Positions 16,327 to 24,072 of a stretch of DNA of 27,403 bases are shown one piece after another. The notes beneath the pieces are model-generated. The model ran no database searches. It was not told where the DNA came from and worked only from the letters and a program-made list of their open reading frames with translations. Source of the stretch: Paracoccaceae bacterium (GTDB taxonomy: Bacteria > Pseudomonadota > Alphaproteobacteria > Rhodobacterales > Rhodobacteraceae). The translations under genes were made by a program, and so were the position numbers. The stretch lies in contig SKWP01000059.1 of NCBI GenBank assembly GCA_007128865.1, positions 1 to 27,403 of the forward strand, given 5' to 3'. Every line of letters starts with the position of its first letter. The stretch's first letter is position 1.

Positions 16327-17612
16327 CCATGCGCGGGCTCGACAGGGAAACGGCAACCGCGCAACCCGATATTGCGCTGGCCCGCCGGCTGTTCGACGAA
16401 CTGGCGCGCCGCACCGGAACCCGCAAGGGCATCACCCGCGCATCCTATGGCCTGGGTGAACAGATTGCCCATGACATGGTGCGGCGCGAGGCACGCAGCC
16501 TGGGGCTGGACATCCGCACCGATGCAGCCTGCAACCTGTACGTCAGCCTTCCCGGCCGCACCGATGGCCCCGGCGTCTGGCTGGGCTCGCATCTCGATTC
16601 GGTGCCGCTGGGCGGGAATTACGACGGCGCCGCAGGGGTGCTGGCAGGGCTCAGCGTGGTCTCGGGTTTCCGCAAGGCGGGCGTCGTTCCGCCCCGCGGC
16701 GTTACCGTGATGGCCATTCGTGCCGAGGAAAGTACCTGGTTCAACGCCTCCTACATCGGCAGCCGCGCCGCCTTCGGACGGCTGGCGCCGGACGAGCTTG
16801 ACAGCGTCACACGCGCCAGCGACGGCATCACCCTGCGCGCCGCCATCGCCGCGGCCGGCGGCGATCTGGAGGCGCTCGGCCAGGGGCGGCCCGGCCTTCG
16901 CCCCCGGGACCCCGGCCTGTTCGTCGAAACGCACATCGAACAGGGGCCGCTGCTTCTGGCGCGGGGCATCCCGCTTGGCATTGTCACCGGAATCCGCGGC
17001 AGTTTCCGCTATCGCCACGCCGAATGCCTGGGGGCCTATGCCCATTCGGGCGCCACACCGCGCAGCGAACGGCAGGACGCGCTGAAGGCCGTCGCGGCGC
17101 TGATCGTCGAGATGGATCGGCTCTGGGACCGGCGCAGCGCAGGCGGCGAGGATCTGACCGTCACCTTCGGCCAGATCGGCACCGACCCGGCCGAAGCCGC
17201 CTTCAGCAAGGTGCCGGGGAAGGTGCGGTTCTCGGTCGACGTGCGCAGCGACAGCCAGGCCACACTGGACAGTGTGCGGGCGGAAATGGATGCCATCATA
17301 GATGCGGTGTCGGCACGGGAACGGGTGCGCTTCAGGCTCGGTCCGCTCTCGACATCGCAGCCCGCAGCCATGGCGCCCGCGGCCATCGACGCGCTGCGCG
17401 CGGCCGCCGTGGCCGAAGCCGTGCCCGCCATCACCATGCCCAGCGGCGCCGGGCATGACGCGGCGGTCTTTGCGCAGATGGGCGTGCCGACCGCGATGCT
17501 GTTCCTGCGCAACGAAAACGGCAGCCACAACCCCGACGAAGCCATGGACATGGAAGATTTCGCCTGCGCTGCCCGCGTGCTGTCGCGCCTGTGCCTCGAC
17601 TTCGGAGCCTGA
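16323..17612 (+). CDS. HyuC/AllC-type M20 amidohydrolase (N-carbamoyl-amino-acid or ureido hydrolase)
   Basis: 429 residues of the hydantoinase/carbamoylase family, dinuclear-metal enzymes that remove carbamoyl groups from ureido acids (N-carbamoyl amino acids, allantoate, beta-ureidopropionate). The metal and catalytic residues look intact: His90 (GSHLDSVPLGGNYDG), Asp101, Glu135-Glu136 (AEESTWF), His204 (ETHIEQGPLL) and a late His in SGAGHDAAVFA; His241 (AYAHSGATP) is in the dimerisation domain. ITRASYGLGEQ near the N-terminus is also typical. The start ATG overlaps the GntR stop. In contrast to the other M20 protein of the cluster, this one has a normal active site. The actual substrate is unknown. 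Confidence 0.9.
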   Translation: MTMRGLDRETATAQPDIALARRLFDELARRTGTRKGITRASYGLGEQIAHDMVRREARSLGLDIRTDAACNLYVSLPGRTDGPGVWLGSHLDSVPLGGNYDGAAGVLAGLSVVSGFRKAGVVPPRGVTVMAIRAEESTWFNASYIGSRAAFGRLAPDELDSVTRASDGITLRAAIAAAGGDLEALGQGRPGLRPRDPGLFVETHIEQGPLLLARGIPLGIVTGIRGSFRYRHAECLGAYAHSGATPRSERQDALKAVAALIVEMDRLWDRRSAGGEDLTVTFGQIGTDPAEAAFSKVPGKVRFSVDVRSDSQATLDSVRAEMDAIIDAVSARERVRFRLGPLSTSQPAAMAPAAIDALRAAAVAEAVPAITMPSGAGHDAAVFAQMGVPTAMLFLRNENGSHNPDEAMDMEDFACAARVLSRLCLDFGA

Positions 17613-17618
17613 CCGGCC

Positions 17619-18545
17619 TTGACCGACTGTGTCATCGTCCAGCCGATTGCGGCCGCCGGCATCGACCGTCTTCGCGCCGCCGGGCTTTCCGTCTTCATCG
17701 CGCCCGGCCCGGCGCTCGAGGACATGGCAGGCCCGCTTGCCACCGCCCGCGCGGTGATCACCCGCAACGCGGGCTTTTCGCACCGGCACATCGCGGCCGC
17801 ACCGCATCTGCGCGTGATCGGGGTTCATGGCACCGGCACCGACCGGGTTGATGTGCAGGCAGCACGGGCGCGCGGCATTGCGGTGCTCAACACGCCCGGC
17901 ACCAATGCCGTTGCGGTGGCCGAACATGCGCTGGCGCTGATGCTGGCCCTTGCCAAGGCGCTCGGCCCGGCCGATGCCGCACTGCGCGGCGGCAATTTCG
18001 GCTTCCGCGACGGGGCGCCGGTGTTCGAACTCGCCGGGCGCAGGCTGGGCCTGCTGGGCTGGGGGCGGGTTGCCCGGCATCTTGCCGGTATGGGGGCGGC
18101 CCTGGGGATGCGGGTTGCTGTGTGTTCCGCTCATGCGGACGGGGCCGAACTCGCCGCGCTGGGCATCCGATCGGTGGCCGATGCCGACCGGCTCTGTGCG
18201 ATGTCCGATGTGCTGTCGTTGCACGGGCTTGCCGCTGCGGCGCCGGTCATCGATGCCCGGCGCATCGCGCTGATGCCCCCGGGCGCGCTGCTGATCAACA
18301 CCGCCCGCGGCGCACTGGTCGACTCGGCCGCGCTGGTTTCCGCCCTGCGCGGCGGGCGGCTTGGCGGCGCCGGCATCGATGTCTTTGCAACCGAACCGCC
18401 GCCCGCCGACGACCCGCTGCTGGCCCCTTGCCCCAACCTGATCCTGACCCCCCATATCGGCGGTTCGGCGCAGGAGGCGCTGGACCGCACGGCGCTGGCG
18501 GTGGCAGGGCTGGTGCTGGAAAGGTTGCAGCAGGAGGGCGGGTAA
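17619..18545 (+). CDS. D-isomer-specific 2-hydroxyacid dehydrogenase
   Basis: 308 residues, NAD(P)-dependent oxidation of a D-2-hydroxy acid or reduction of a 2-keto acid. The cofactor domain holds GLLGWGRVAR (144-153). The catalytic Arg230 (NTARGALVD), Glu259 (DVFATEP) and His279 (TPHIGG) are in place. The acidic residue that usually ends the second strand and selects NAD is replaced (AVCSAH, Ser170), so NADP use is possible. The start is TTG, 7 bp after the upstream stop, with GGAG at a good distance; no in-frame ATG fits. It sits between the carbamoylase and pxpB in one tight operon, suggesting the degraded compound yields a hydroxy or keto acid. Confidence 0.88.
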   Translation: MTDCVIVQPIAAAGIDRLRAAGLSVFIAPGPALEDMAGPLATARAVITRNAGFSHRHIAAAPHLRVIGVHGTGTDRVDVQAARARGIAVLNTPGTNAVAVAEHALALMLALAKALGPADAALRGGNFGFRDGAPVFELAGRRLGLLGWGRVARHLAGMGAALGMRVAVCSAHADGAELAALGIRSVADADRLCAMSDVLSLHGLAAAAPVIDARRIALMPPGALLINTARGALVDSAALVSALRGGRLGGAGIDVFATEPPPADDPLLAPCPNLILTPHIGGSAQEALDRTALAVAGLVLERLQQEGG

Positions 18546-19282
18546 TGGCCATTGGCGATGCGGCAGGCGCCGCGCCGCGGATCCTCGATTGTGGCGATAC
18601 GGCCGTTATCGTGGACTTCGGCAATGTCATCGACCCGGTCACAAGCGCCCGTGTCCTGGCGCTGGACGAGGCCCTTGTTGCCGCTGCCCTGCCCGGTGTG
18701 GTCGAGACCGTGCCCGGGTATCGTTCGCTCATGATCCATGTCGATCCCGGAACGGTGGATCACGACGCGCTCTACCGGCTGCTCGAAACCCTCGGCCGCG
18801 CGCCTGCCGCGCCGCGCCGGGTCGCGCGGCGCTGGCAGGTGCCGGTGGTCTATGGCGGGGCCTTCGGCGAGGATCTCGAAGACATCGCCCGCCGGCATGA
18901 CATGACCCCTGACCAGGTCGTGCGGTTGCATTCCGGCTCGCTCTACCGCGTCTACATGGTCGGTTTCATGCCCGGTTTCAGCTATCTGGGGGGGATGGAC
19001 CCGCGCCTTGCAACGCCCCGGCGCGAAAGCCCCCGTCTGCGGGTGCCGGCGTCGGCCATCGCCATCGGCGGCGCGCAGACATCGGTCGGATCGCTGCCCA
19101 GCCCCAGCGGCTGGCATCTGATCGGGCGCACCCCGGTCCGCCCCTTCATGCCCGAACGGACACCCGGTTTTCTCTTTGCGCCCGGGGACGAAATCACCTT
19201 CACCGCCATTTCACCGGCGGACTGGGACGAACTTGATGCCGCGGCCGCAGCGGGCGAACGGGTCGCGCAGGTGTCGGCATGA
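18545..19282 (+). CDS. pxpB: 5-oxoprolinase subunit B
   Basis: PxpB (KipI family), one of three subunits of the prokaryotic ATP-dependent 5-oxoprolinase that opens pyroglutamate to glutamate in the cytoplasm. 245 residues. Typical features: an N-terminal DCGDTAVIVDFG strand region, then the cyclophilin-like part with VGFMPGFSYLGGMD and AIAIGGAQTSV, followed by SGWHLIGRTPVRPF. The start ATG shares one base with the previous stop (TAATG). It overlaps pxpC by 4 bases. pxpA is nearby but on the opposite strand (20291-21061). Confidence 0.93.
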   Translation: MAIGDAAGAAPRILDCGDTAVIVDFGNVIDPVTSARVLALDEALVAAALPGVVETVPGYRSLMIHVDPGTVDHDALYRLLETLGRAPAAPRRVARRWQVPVVYGGAFGEDLEDIARRHDMTPDQVVRLHSGSLYRVYMVGFMPGFSYLGGMDPRLATPRRESPRLRVPASAIAIGGAQTSVGSLPSPSGWHLIGRTPVRPFMPERTPGFLFAPGDEITFTAISPADWDELDAAAAAGERVAQVSA

Positions 19283-20223
19283 CAACGCTGGTGGTCAGGA
19301 AATGCGCCGGTTTCGGGACGGTGCAGGATGCCGGCCGGTTCGGATACCGCCGCTTCGGCGTTCCGGTGGCCGGCGCCATGGACCGTTGCGCGCTGGCCGT
19401 TGCCAACACCCTTGTCGGCAACCCGCCGGATGCCGCGGCTGTGGAACTGGTTCTTGCCGGCGGGCGTTTCGTGCTGGCGGACGGCCCGGCGCTGGTGGCG
19501 GTGGCTGGACCCGGCGCGACGCTGGCGGTCGATGGACAGACGATTCCGGAATGCCAGTCCGCCCGTGCGGCCGCGGGGGCGGAGATTGCCGTTGGCGGGG
19601 CGCGCGGCGGGTTGTTTGCCTATCTCGCCGTATCCGGCGGCATTGCGGTGCCCGAGGTCATGGGCAGCCGTTCGGTTCATGCCCGCACCGGCATCGGGGG
19701 GGCGATGCTGCGTGCCGGTGAACGCCTGCCTGTCGGGCCGTCACGAGGCACCGCGCCGATGTGCCTGCCCGGGCCGGCCATGCCGCCCGAAGGTGGCGCA
19801 GAGTTCCGCATTCTGGCCGGTCCGCAGTTTGATGAATTCGAACCGCAGGCCGGCGCCCTGCTTTGCAGCGAACCCTTCAGCATCGATACGCAGTCCGACC
19901 GCATGGCCTACCGGCTTCGGGGCCCGGCGCTGATCCATCCCGGCGGGCACAACATCGTGTCCGACGGCGTGGTTCCCGGTGCCATTCAGGTGCCCGGAGA
20001 CATGCACCCGCTGGTGCTGATGCGCGATTGCCAGACCACGGGCGGCTACCCGAAGATCGCCACCGTCATATCGGCCGATCTGCCCCGGCTGGCGCAGACC
20101 CGGCCGGGCAGGGAAATCCGTTTCCGCATGGTCGCCCGGCCCGAGGCCCTGGCCGCCGCGCGGGCGCTGCGCGACTGGGAACAGGGCCTCGCCGATGCCC
20201 TGCGGCCGGTGGCCCCGCGGTAG
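19279..20223 (+). CDS. pxpC: 5-oxoprolinase subunit C
   Basis: PxpC (KipA family, allophanate-hydrolase-subunit-2 fold), partner of PxpB in 5-oxoprolinase. 314 residues, normal length. It starts with the family block GFGTVQDAGRFGYRRFGVP and AGAMDRCALAVAN and later has GGHNIVSDGVVPGAIQVPG and QTTGGYPKIATV. It overlaps pxpB by ATGA. KipA-type proteins can also belong to urea carboxylase-linked enzymes, but with pxpA and pxpB adjacent 5-oxoprolinase is the best reading. It ends the right-going operon, convergent with pxpA. Confidence 0.93.
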   Translation: MTTLVVRKCAGFGTVQDAGRFGYRRFGVPVAGAMDRCALAVANTLVGNPPDAAAVELVLAGGRFVLADGPALVAVAGPGATLAVDGQTIPECQSARAAAGAEIAVGGARGGLFAYLAVSGGIAVPEVMGSRSVHARTGIGGAMLRAGERLPVGPSRGTAPMCLPGPAMPPEGGAEFRILAGPQFDEFEPQAGALLCSEPFSIDTQSDRMAYRLRGPALIHPGGHNIVSDGVVPGAIQVPGDMHPLVLMRDCQTTGGYPKIATVISADLPRLAQTRPGREIRFRMVARPEALAAARALRDWEQGLADALRPVAPR

Positions 20224-20227
20224 GCGG

Positions 20228-20272
20228 CCCGCCAGCCAGCGGCACCGCTGTTCAGCGCCGGCCCGTGGCGGG
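20228..20272. terminator. Compound hairpin at the pxpC/pxpA convergent junction
   Basis: Outer stem CCCGCCA (20228-20234) with TGGCGGG (20266-20272); inside it CAGCGG-CA-CCGCTG (20237-20250). It fills most of the 67-bp gap between two convergent genes. There is no T-run, so a terminator role is inferred from position. The pxpA stop is preceded on the plus strand by TTCCGTATCAGCC, also found at the end of intergenic copy B (24149-24160). Confidence 0.4.
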
Positions 20273-20290
20273 TGTCGTGCCGTTTCCGTA

Positions 20291-21061
20291 TCAGCCGTTG
20301 CCTGCATGCGGCGGGGCAACCTGCCAGCCGGCGGCCTCCAGCCCCTCGCGCAGCATCCGTGTCATTGTCACCGCCGCGGGTGTATCGCCGTGCACGCAGA
20401 TCGAATCGATCGGCACGCGCAAATCCTTGCCGCCGACCGACCGGATGCGTCCCTCGGCGACCATCTCCATCGCCCGCGTCAGCGCATGGGCCGGATCATG
20501 GATCACCGCGCCCGGCTGCGACCGGGGCGAGAGGTTGAAGTCCTCGCCATAGGTCCGGTCGGCATAAATCTCGCGAATCTGGCGCAACCCGGCCCGGTCG
20601 GCGGCGCGGTCGGTGGCGGCGCCCGGCATGGTCATGAAGGCTGCATCGGGTGCGGCGGCGCGGATCGCCCGGGCGATGGCATCGGCCAGGTCGTCATCGA
20701 CGGCACAGGCATTGCCCAGCGCGCCATGGGTCTTGACGTGGCGCATCGGCTGACCTTCGAGCGCACAGATCGCCGCGAAGGCGCCGATCTGGTAGGCGAC
20801 GAGGTTCTCGATCTCACGCAGGGTCAGGCCCGCCACCGGGCGGCGGCCAAAGCCGGACAGGTCGTGATAGCCCGGATGCGCGCCGACAGCGACACCGCGC
20901 GCCGCGGCCATGGCAATGGTCGCGCGCATGATCTGCGGGTCGCCGGCGTGGAAGCCGCAGGCAACATTGGCCGAACTTACCAGCGAAAGCATCGCGGCAT
21001 CATCGCCCATCGTCCATGGGCCGAAGCCCTCGCCAAGGTCCGAATTCAGGTCGATCCGCAT
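20291..21061 (-). CDS. pxpA: 5-oxoprolinase subunit A (LamB/YcsF family)
   Basis: 256 residues of the LamB/YcsF family, the third 5-oxoprolinase subunit, a TIM-barrel-like polysaccharide-deacetylase relative. I start at MRIDLNSDLGEGFGPW, the conserved N-terminus; the longer reading adds 25 unrelated residues. Other family segments are SSANVACGFHAGDP, GVAVGAHPGYHDLSGFGRR and VKTHGALGN. It is transcribed from its own promoter, divergent from the amidotransferase gene, and converges on pxpBC. Normally pxpA is in the same operon as pxpBC, so the inverted position is unusual. The shared operator word would still let all three subunits be induced together. Confidence 0.93.
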   Translation of the reverse strand: MRIDLNSDLGEGFGPWTMGDDAAMLSLVSSANVACGFHAGDPQIMRATIAMAAARGVAVGAHPGYHDLSGFGRRPVAGLTLREIENLVAYQIGAFAAICALEGQPMRHVKTHGALGNACAVDDDLADAIARAIRAAAPDAAFMTMPGAATDRAADRAGLRQIREIYADRTYGEDFNLSPRSQPGAVIHDPAHALTRAMEMVAEGRIRSVGGKDLRVPIDSICVHGDTPAAVTMTRMLREGLEAAGWQVAPPHAGNG

Positions 21062-21192
21062 GCGTTTGTCCCTTGCTGTGGCGCCCTTGCCGTCCCGGCA
21101 GATGGCAAGAACCGCGGCCTTGCCCGATCTGACCATCTTCCCAACGGTTGCCGATGAAAACCCCGTTCGGGGGATTGCCGGCAGTATTTAGG

Positions 21193-21202
21193 TGGTATAC
21201 CA
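21193..21202. promoter_or_regulatory. Perfect palindrome TGGTATACCA, probable GntR operator 2
   Basis: The same 10-bp palindrome as at 15522-15531, here between the divergent pxpA and amidotransferase genes, 28 bp before the latter's ATG. For pxpA a weak promoter can be drawn with the palindrome in a 17-bp spacer: ATGAAG (21208-21213) and TAAATA (21185-21190), each only 3 of 6 to consensus. The amidotransferase promoter cannot be placed. Confidence 0.72.
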
Positions 21203-21230
21203 ATGGTCTTCATACACGCGACGGTGCATC

Positions 21231-21935
21231 ATGGCAAATCCCAGACTCCTCTATCTCGGCAACGGGCGCAGCCTGCAATCGGTGGCAAAGCTGGATGAAC
21301 GCTTCGAGGCCTGGGGCCTGCGGGTCGACCGCTTCTGGGCCTACAACGGCGAATTCCCGGCCTCGCTCGAGCCGTATGACGGGATATTCCTGTCCGGCAG
21401 CCCGCATGGCGCCTATGAGGACATTCCCTTCATCAACCGCGAGCATGATCTGATCCGCGATGCCGCCGACCGCGGCATCCCGATGCTTGGCATCTGCTTT
21501 GGCAGCCAGATCCTCGGCTCGGCGCTGTGCGGGCGCGACCAGGTATTTCGCCGCGACTTCTGCGAGATCGGCTACAAGACCCTCACCACCTCCGAACATG
21601 CTGCCGATGACCTGCTGGCCGCCGATCTGGGCCCGGCCTTCGACATGTTCGTGTGGCACAACGACGAGGTCCGCGCCGATCACCCCGACATGACCATCCT
21701 TGCCAGCACCGATATCTGCCCCAACCAGATCTGGCGCTACCGCGATGCACCGGTCTGGGGCATTCAGGGCCACCCCGAGGTGACGCGGGTGCAGGCCCCG
21801 ATCTGGTTCGAACAGAACCGCGAGCGGATGGAGAAGGACGGCGCCGACGTCGACGCGCTCAAGGCCGCCGCCGACGAGGCCGCAACCGCCAAGACCATGC
21901 TGACAAGGTTCACCGAACTGCTGCTGCGCGGCTGA
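21231..21935 (+). CDS. Class I glutamine amidotransferase-like protein
   Basis: 234 residues of the GATase1 (GMP synthase-like/YfeJ-like) group, free-standing without a synthetase domain. The catalytic triad is complete: nucleophile Cys89 in GICFGSQILG, His181 and Glu183 in GIQGHPEV. The group includes glutaminases, gamma-glutamyl amide hydrolases such as PuuD, and transferases, so cleavage of a gamma-glutamyl or similar amide bond is plausible. I start at MANPRLLYLGNG; a GTG 39 bases upstream lies in the operator and is unlikely. First gene of the third operon, 24 bp before an M24 gene. Confidence 0.85.
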   Translation: MANPRLLYLGNGRSLQSVAKLDERFEAWGLRVDRFWAYNGEFPASLEPYDGIFLSGSPHGAYEDIPFINREHDLIRDAADRGIPMLGICFGSQILGSALCGRDQVFRRDFCEIGYKTLTTSEHAADDLLAADLGPAFDMFVWHNDEVRADHPDMTILASTDICPNQIWRYRDAPVWGIQGHPEVTRVQAPIWFEQNRERMEKDGADVDALKAAADEAATAKTMLTRFTELLLRG

Positions 21936-21959
21936 CCGGCAGCCCATCAGGGAGATCGC

Positions 21960-23093
21960 ATGATGGTCGAGACCAACCACTGGTTTGACCGTTCGGAATT
22001 CGACAACCGCCTGTCACGGGTGCAGGCGGCGCTCAGGGCGCGCGGAAAGGATGGCCTGCTGGCCTTCCTGCCCGAATCGGTGACCTGGATTACCGGCTTT
22101 TTTACCCGCGGCTATGGCAGCTTCCAGTTCGCGATCATCCCGGCCGAGGGCATGCCGACGCTGTTCTGCCGCGACGTGGAGGAATATTATCTCGATTCCA
22201 CCTGCGTCTATCCGGGCCGGGTGATGTGGACCGACAGCGACGACAAGGTGGCGCTGGCCGCGCAGGCAATCAGGCAAAGCCTGGGCGCCGCCCCGGATGT
22301 GCTGATCGAACTGGCTGCCTGGCCGCTCAATGCGGCGCGGTTCGAAACCATCCGCCAGGCTCTGCCGGACATGCGCTGGCAGGATGGCAGCAACCTTGTC
22401 GCAACCATGCGGCTGATCAAGTCGCCGGCCGAGATCGCCTATCAGCGCCGCGCCGGCAAGGCCGCCGAGGCAGGCATGCAGGCCGCCATCGCCAGCGCCA
22501 CCGAAGGCGCCACCGAACGCGAGATGGCGGCGGAAATCTGCGCCGCGATGATCCGCGCCGGCAGCGACCTGCCCGGCCCCGGCGTGCTGTCCTCGGGCGA
22601 GCGTGCGTTTCACCTGCACGGCGGATACAGTGATCGCGTGCTGAAGCGCGGCGATGTGGTGCAGGTGGAAACCACGCCGAACGTGCGCCACTACCATGCC
22701 CGCTTCATGCGCCCGATGCGCGTGACCGAGGCCAGCGACGCGGATCACCGCATCGTCGAGCAGCTGATCGCCATCCAGGATGCGGCGATGGCCGAAATCC
22801 GGCCCGGAGTTGCCGCCTCGGTGCCCGATGCCATCTACCGCGAGGGCGTGCTTTCGGCGGGGCTGCGCGACAGCTATACCAACAAGACCATGTATTCGGT
22901 CGGCCTGCTGCTGCAGCCCAACGGTGGCGAACCGCTCGAGGCCGCGCCCGGCTGCACCTGGCTTTTCGAGCCCGGCATGACCTTTCACACCTATGTCCTG
23001 GCGCGCGGTTTCGGCATGTCCGAAACCATCACCATAACCGCCGATGGCCATGAGCGGCTTACCAACTTTCCCCGCAGGCTGTTCGTGACCTGA
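21960..23093 (+). CDS. M24-family creatinase-like hydrolase (third paralogue)
   Basis: 377 residues, creatinase N-terminal domain (FLPESVTWITGFFTRGYG) and M24 domain from RLIKSPAEIAYQRRA. It is clearly more distant from the other two M24 proteins than they are from each other. It also lacks the metal set: Glu237 with no Asp pair (QVETTPNVRHYHARF), Tyr312 at the GHGIG site, Tyr345 at the first Glu site; only Glu355 is kept. Unlike the others it has histidines (FHLHGG, 218 and 220) near the position of creatinase's catalytic His. GGGAG precedes the tandem ATG-ATG start. Likely a metal-free C-N hydrolase acting on a related but different intermediate. Confidence 0.83.
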   Translation: MMVETNHWFDRSEFDNRLSRVQAALRARGKDGLLAFLPESVTWITGFFTRGYGSFQFAIIPAEGMPTLFCRDVEEYYLDSTCVYPGRVMWTDSDDKVALAAQAIRQSLGAAPDVLIELAAWPLNAARFETIRQALPDMRWQDGSNLVATMRLIKSPAEIAYQRRAGKAAEAGMQAAIASATEGATEREMAAEICAAMIRAGSDLPGPGVLSSGERAFHLHGGYSDRVLKRGDVVQVETTPNVRHYHARFMRPMRVTEASDADHRIVEQLIAIQDAAMAEIRPGVAASVPDAIYREGVLSAGLRDSYTNKTMYSVGLLLQPNGGEPLEAAPGCTWLFEPGMTFHTYVLARGFGMSETITITADGHERLTNFPRRLFVT

Positions 23094-23127
23094 CCGCGGG
23101 ACGACCCGATACAGAAGGAGGGGCAGC

Positions 23128-24054
23128 ATGACCCTGATCAACACCCGAACGCGCGGCGTCTATGTCATTGCGCCCACGCCCTTTGCCCCCGATGGCGCCA
23201 TCGACGGCGCCAGCATCGACCGGATGATCGACTTCTACCGGGAATCGGGCGCCGACGGGGTGACGATCCTGGGCATGATGGGCGAGGCGCCGAAGCTGAC
23301 GCTCGAGGAATCGCTCTCTGTCACTCGTGCGACCCTGCGCCGTGCGGCCGGCATGCCGGTGATCGTCGGCGTTTCGGCGCCGGGGCTGGCGGCCATTCGC
23401 GAACTCAGCCTTGCCTCGATGGATCTCGGCGCGGCCGGGGTGATGGTCGCCGCACCGGGCAACCTGCGCACCAACGAACAGATCATCGCCTATTACGGCA
23501 ATGTCGTCGAGGCAATCGGCGCCGAGGTGCCGCTGTGCCTGCAGGATTACCCCCTGACCACCGGGGTGCACATGAGCGTCGCCACGCTCGGGCAGATCTT
23601 CGAAACCCACCCCTCGGTGGTGATGCTCAAGCACGAGGACTGGCCCGGCCTTGCCAAGATCAGCGCCCTGCGCGCGGCCGAGGCCGCCGGGCGCCGGCGT
23701 GTATCCATCCTGTGCGGCAACGGCGGTCTGTTCCTGCCCGAAGAGATGCAGCGCGGCGCCGATGGTGCCATGACCGGCTTTGCCTTTCCCGAGATGATGG
23801 TCGATGTATGCCGCCTGTCGGACGCGGGCGAGCATGACCGCGCCCGCGACATCTTCGACGCCTATCTGCCGCTGATCCGCTATGAACAGCAGCCTGGCGC
23901 GGGGCTCGCGGCACGCAAGTACGTTCTGGCAAAGCGCGGCATCATCGCCTCGGATGCGCAAAGGCGGCCGAGCAGCGGGCTTTCGAAGCTGGAGATCGCG
24001 GAAATCGAGGCGCTGCTCGTCCGTCAGGAGCGGCGCTTGCGGGAACTCGGCTGA
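23128..24054 (+). CDS. DapA/NAL-family aldolase or lyase (dihydrodipicolinate synthase family)
   Basis: 308-residue TIM barrel of the class I pyruvate-aldolase superfamily. The Schiff-base Lys168 (VVMLKHED) and the Tyr141 of the proton relay (CLQDYP) are present. The substrate-carboxylate loop, usually GTTGE or GSTGE, reads GMMGEAPKL (residues 49-57), so the two hydroxyl residues that hold pyruvate are lost. It is therefore probably neither DHDP synthase nor N-acetylneuraminate lyase; a different keto or imino substrate is likely. AAGGAGGGG stands just upstream of the ATG. Last gene of the third operon, 34 bp after the M24 gene, converging on acnA. Confidence 0.87.
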   Translation: MTLINTRTRGVYVIAPTPFAPDGAIDGASIDRMIDFYRESGADGVTILGMMGEAPKLTLEESLSVTRATLRRAAGMPVIVGVSAPGLAAIRELSLASMDLGAAGVMVAAPGNLRTNEQIIAYYGNVVEAIGAEVPLCLQDYPLTTGVHMSVATLGQIFETHPSVVMLKHEDWPGLAKISALRAAEAAGRRRVSILCGNGGLFLPEEMQRGADGAMTGFAFPEMMVDVCRLSDAGEHDRARDIFDAYLPLIRYEQQPGAGLAARKYVLAKRGIIASDAQRRPSSGLSKLEIAEIEALLVRQERRLRELG

Positions 24055-24072
24055 AGGCTCCCGCCGCCGGTC

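Noticed and set aside
15915..18455. An 846-codon open frame on the minus strand, antisense to GntR, the carbamoylase and the dehydrogenase
   Set aside because: Its product is low-complexity, rich in Arg, Gly and His, with no family motif; it mirrors the third-codon GC bias of three well-supported genes on the other strand.
20236..20251. Classical Rho-independent terminator after pxpC
   Set aside because: The hairpin is good, but neither strand has a following T-run, so only a position-based terminator call is justified.
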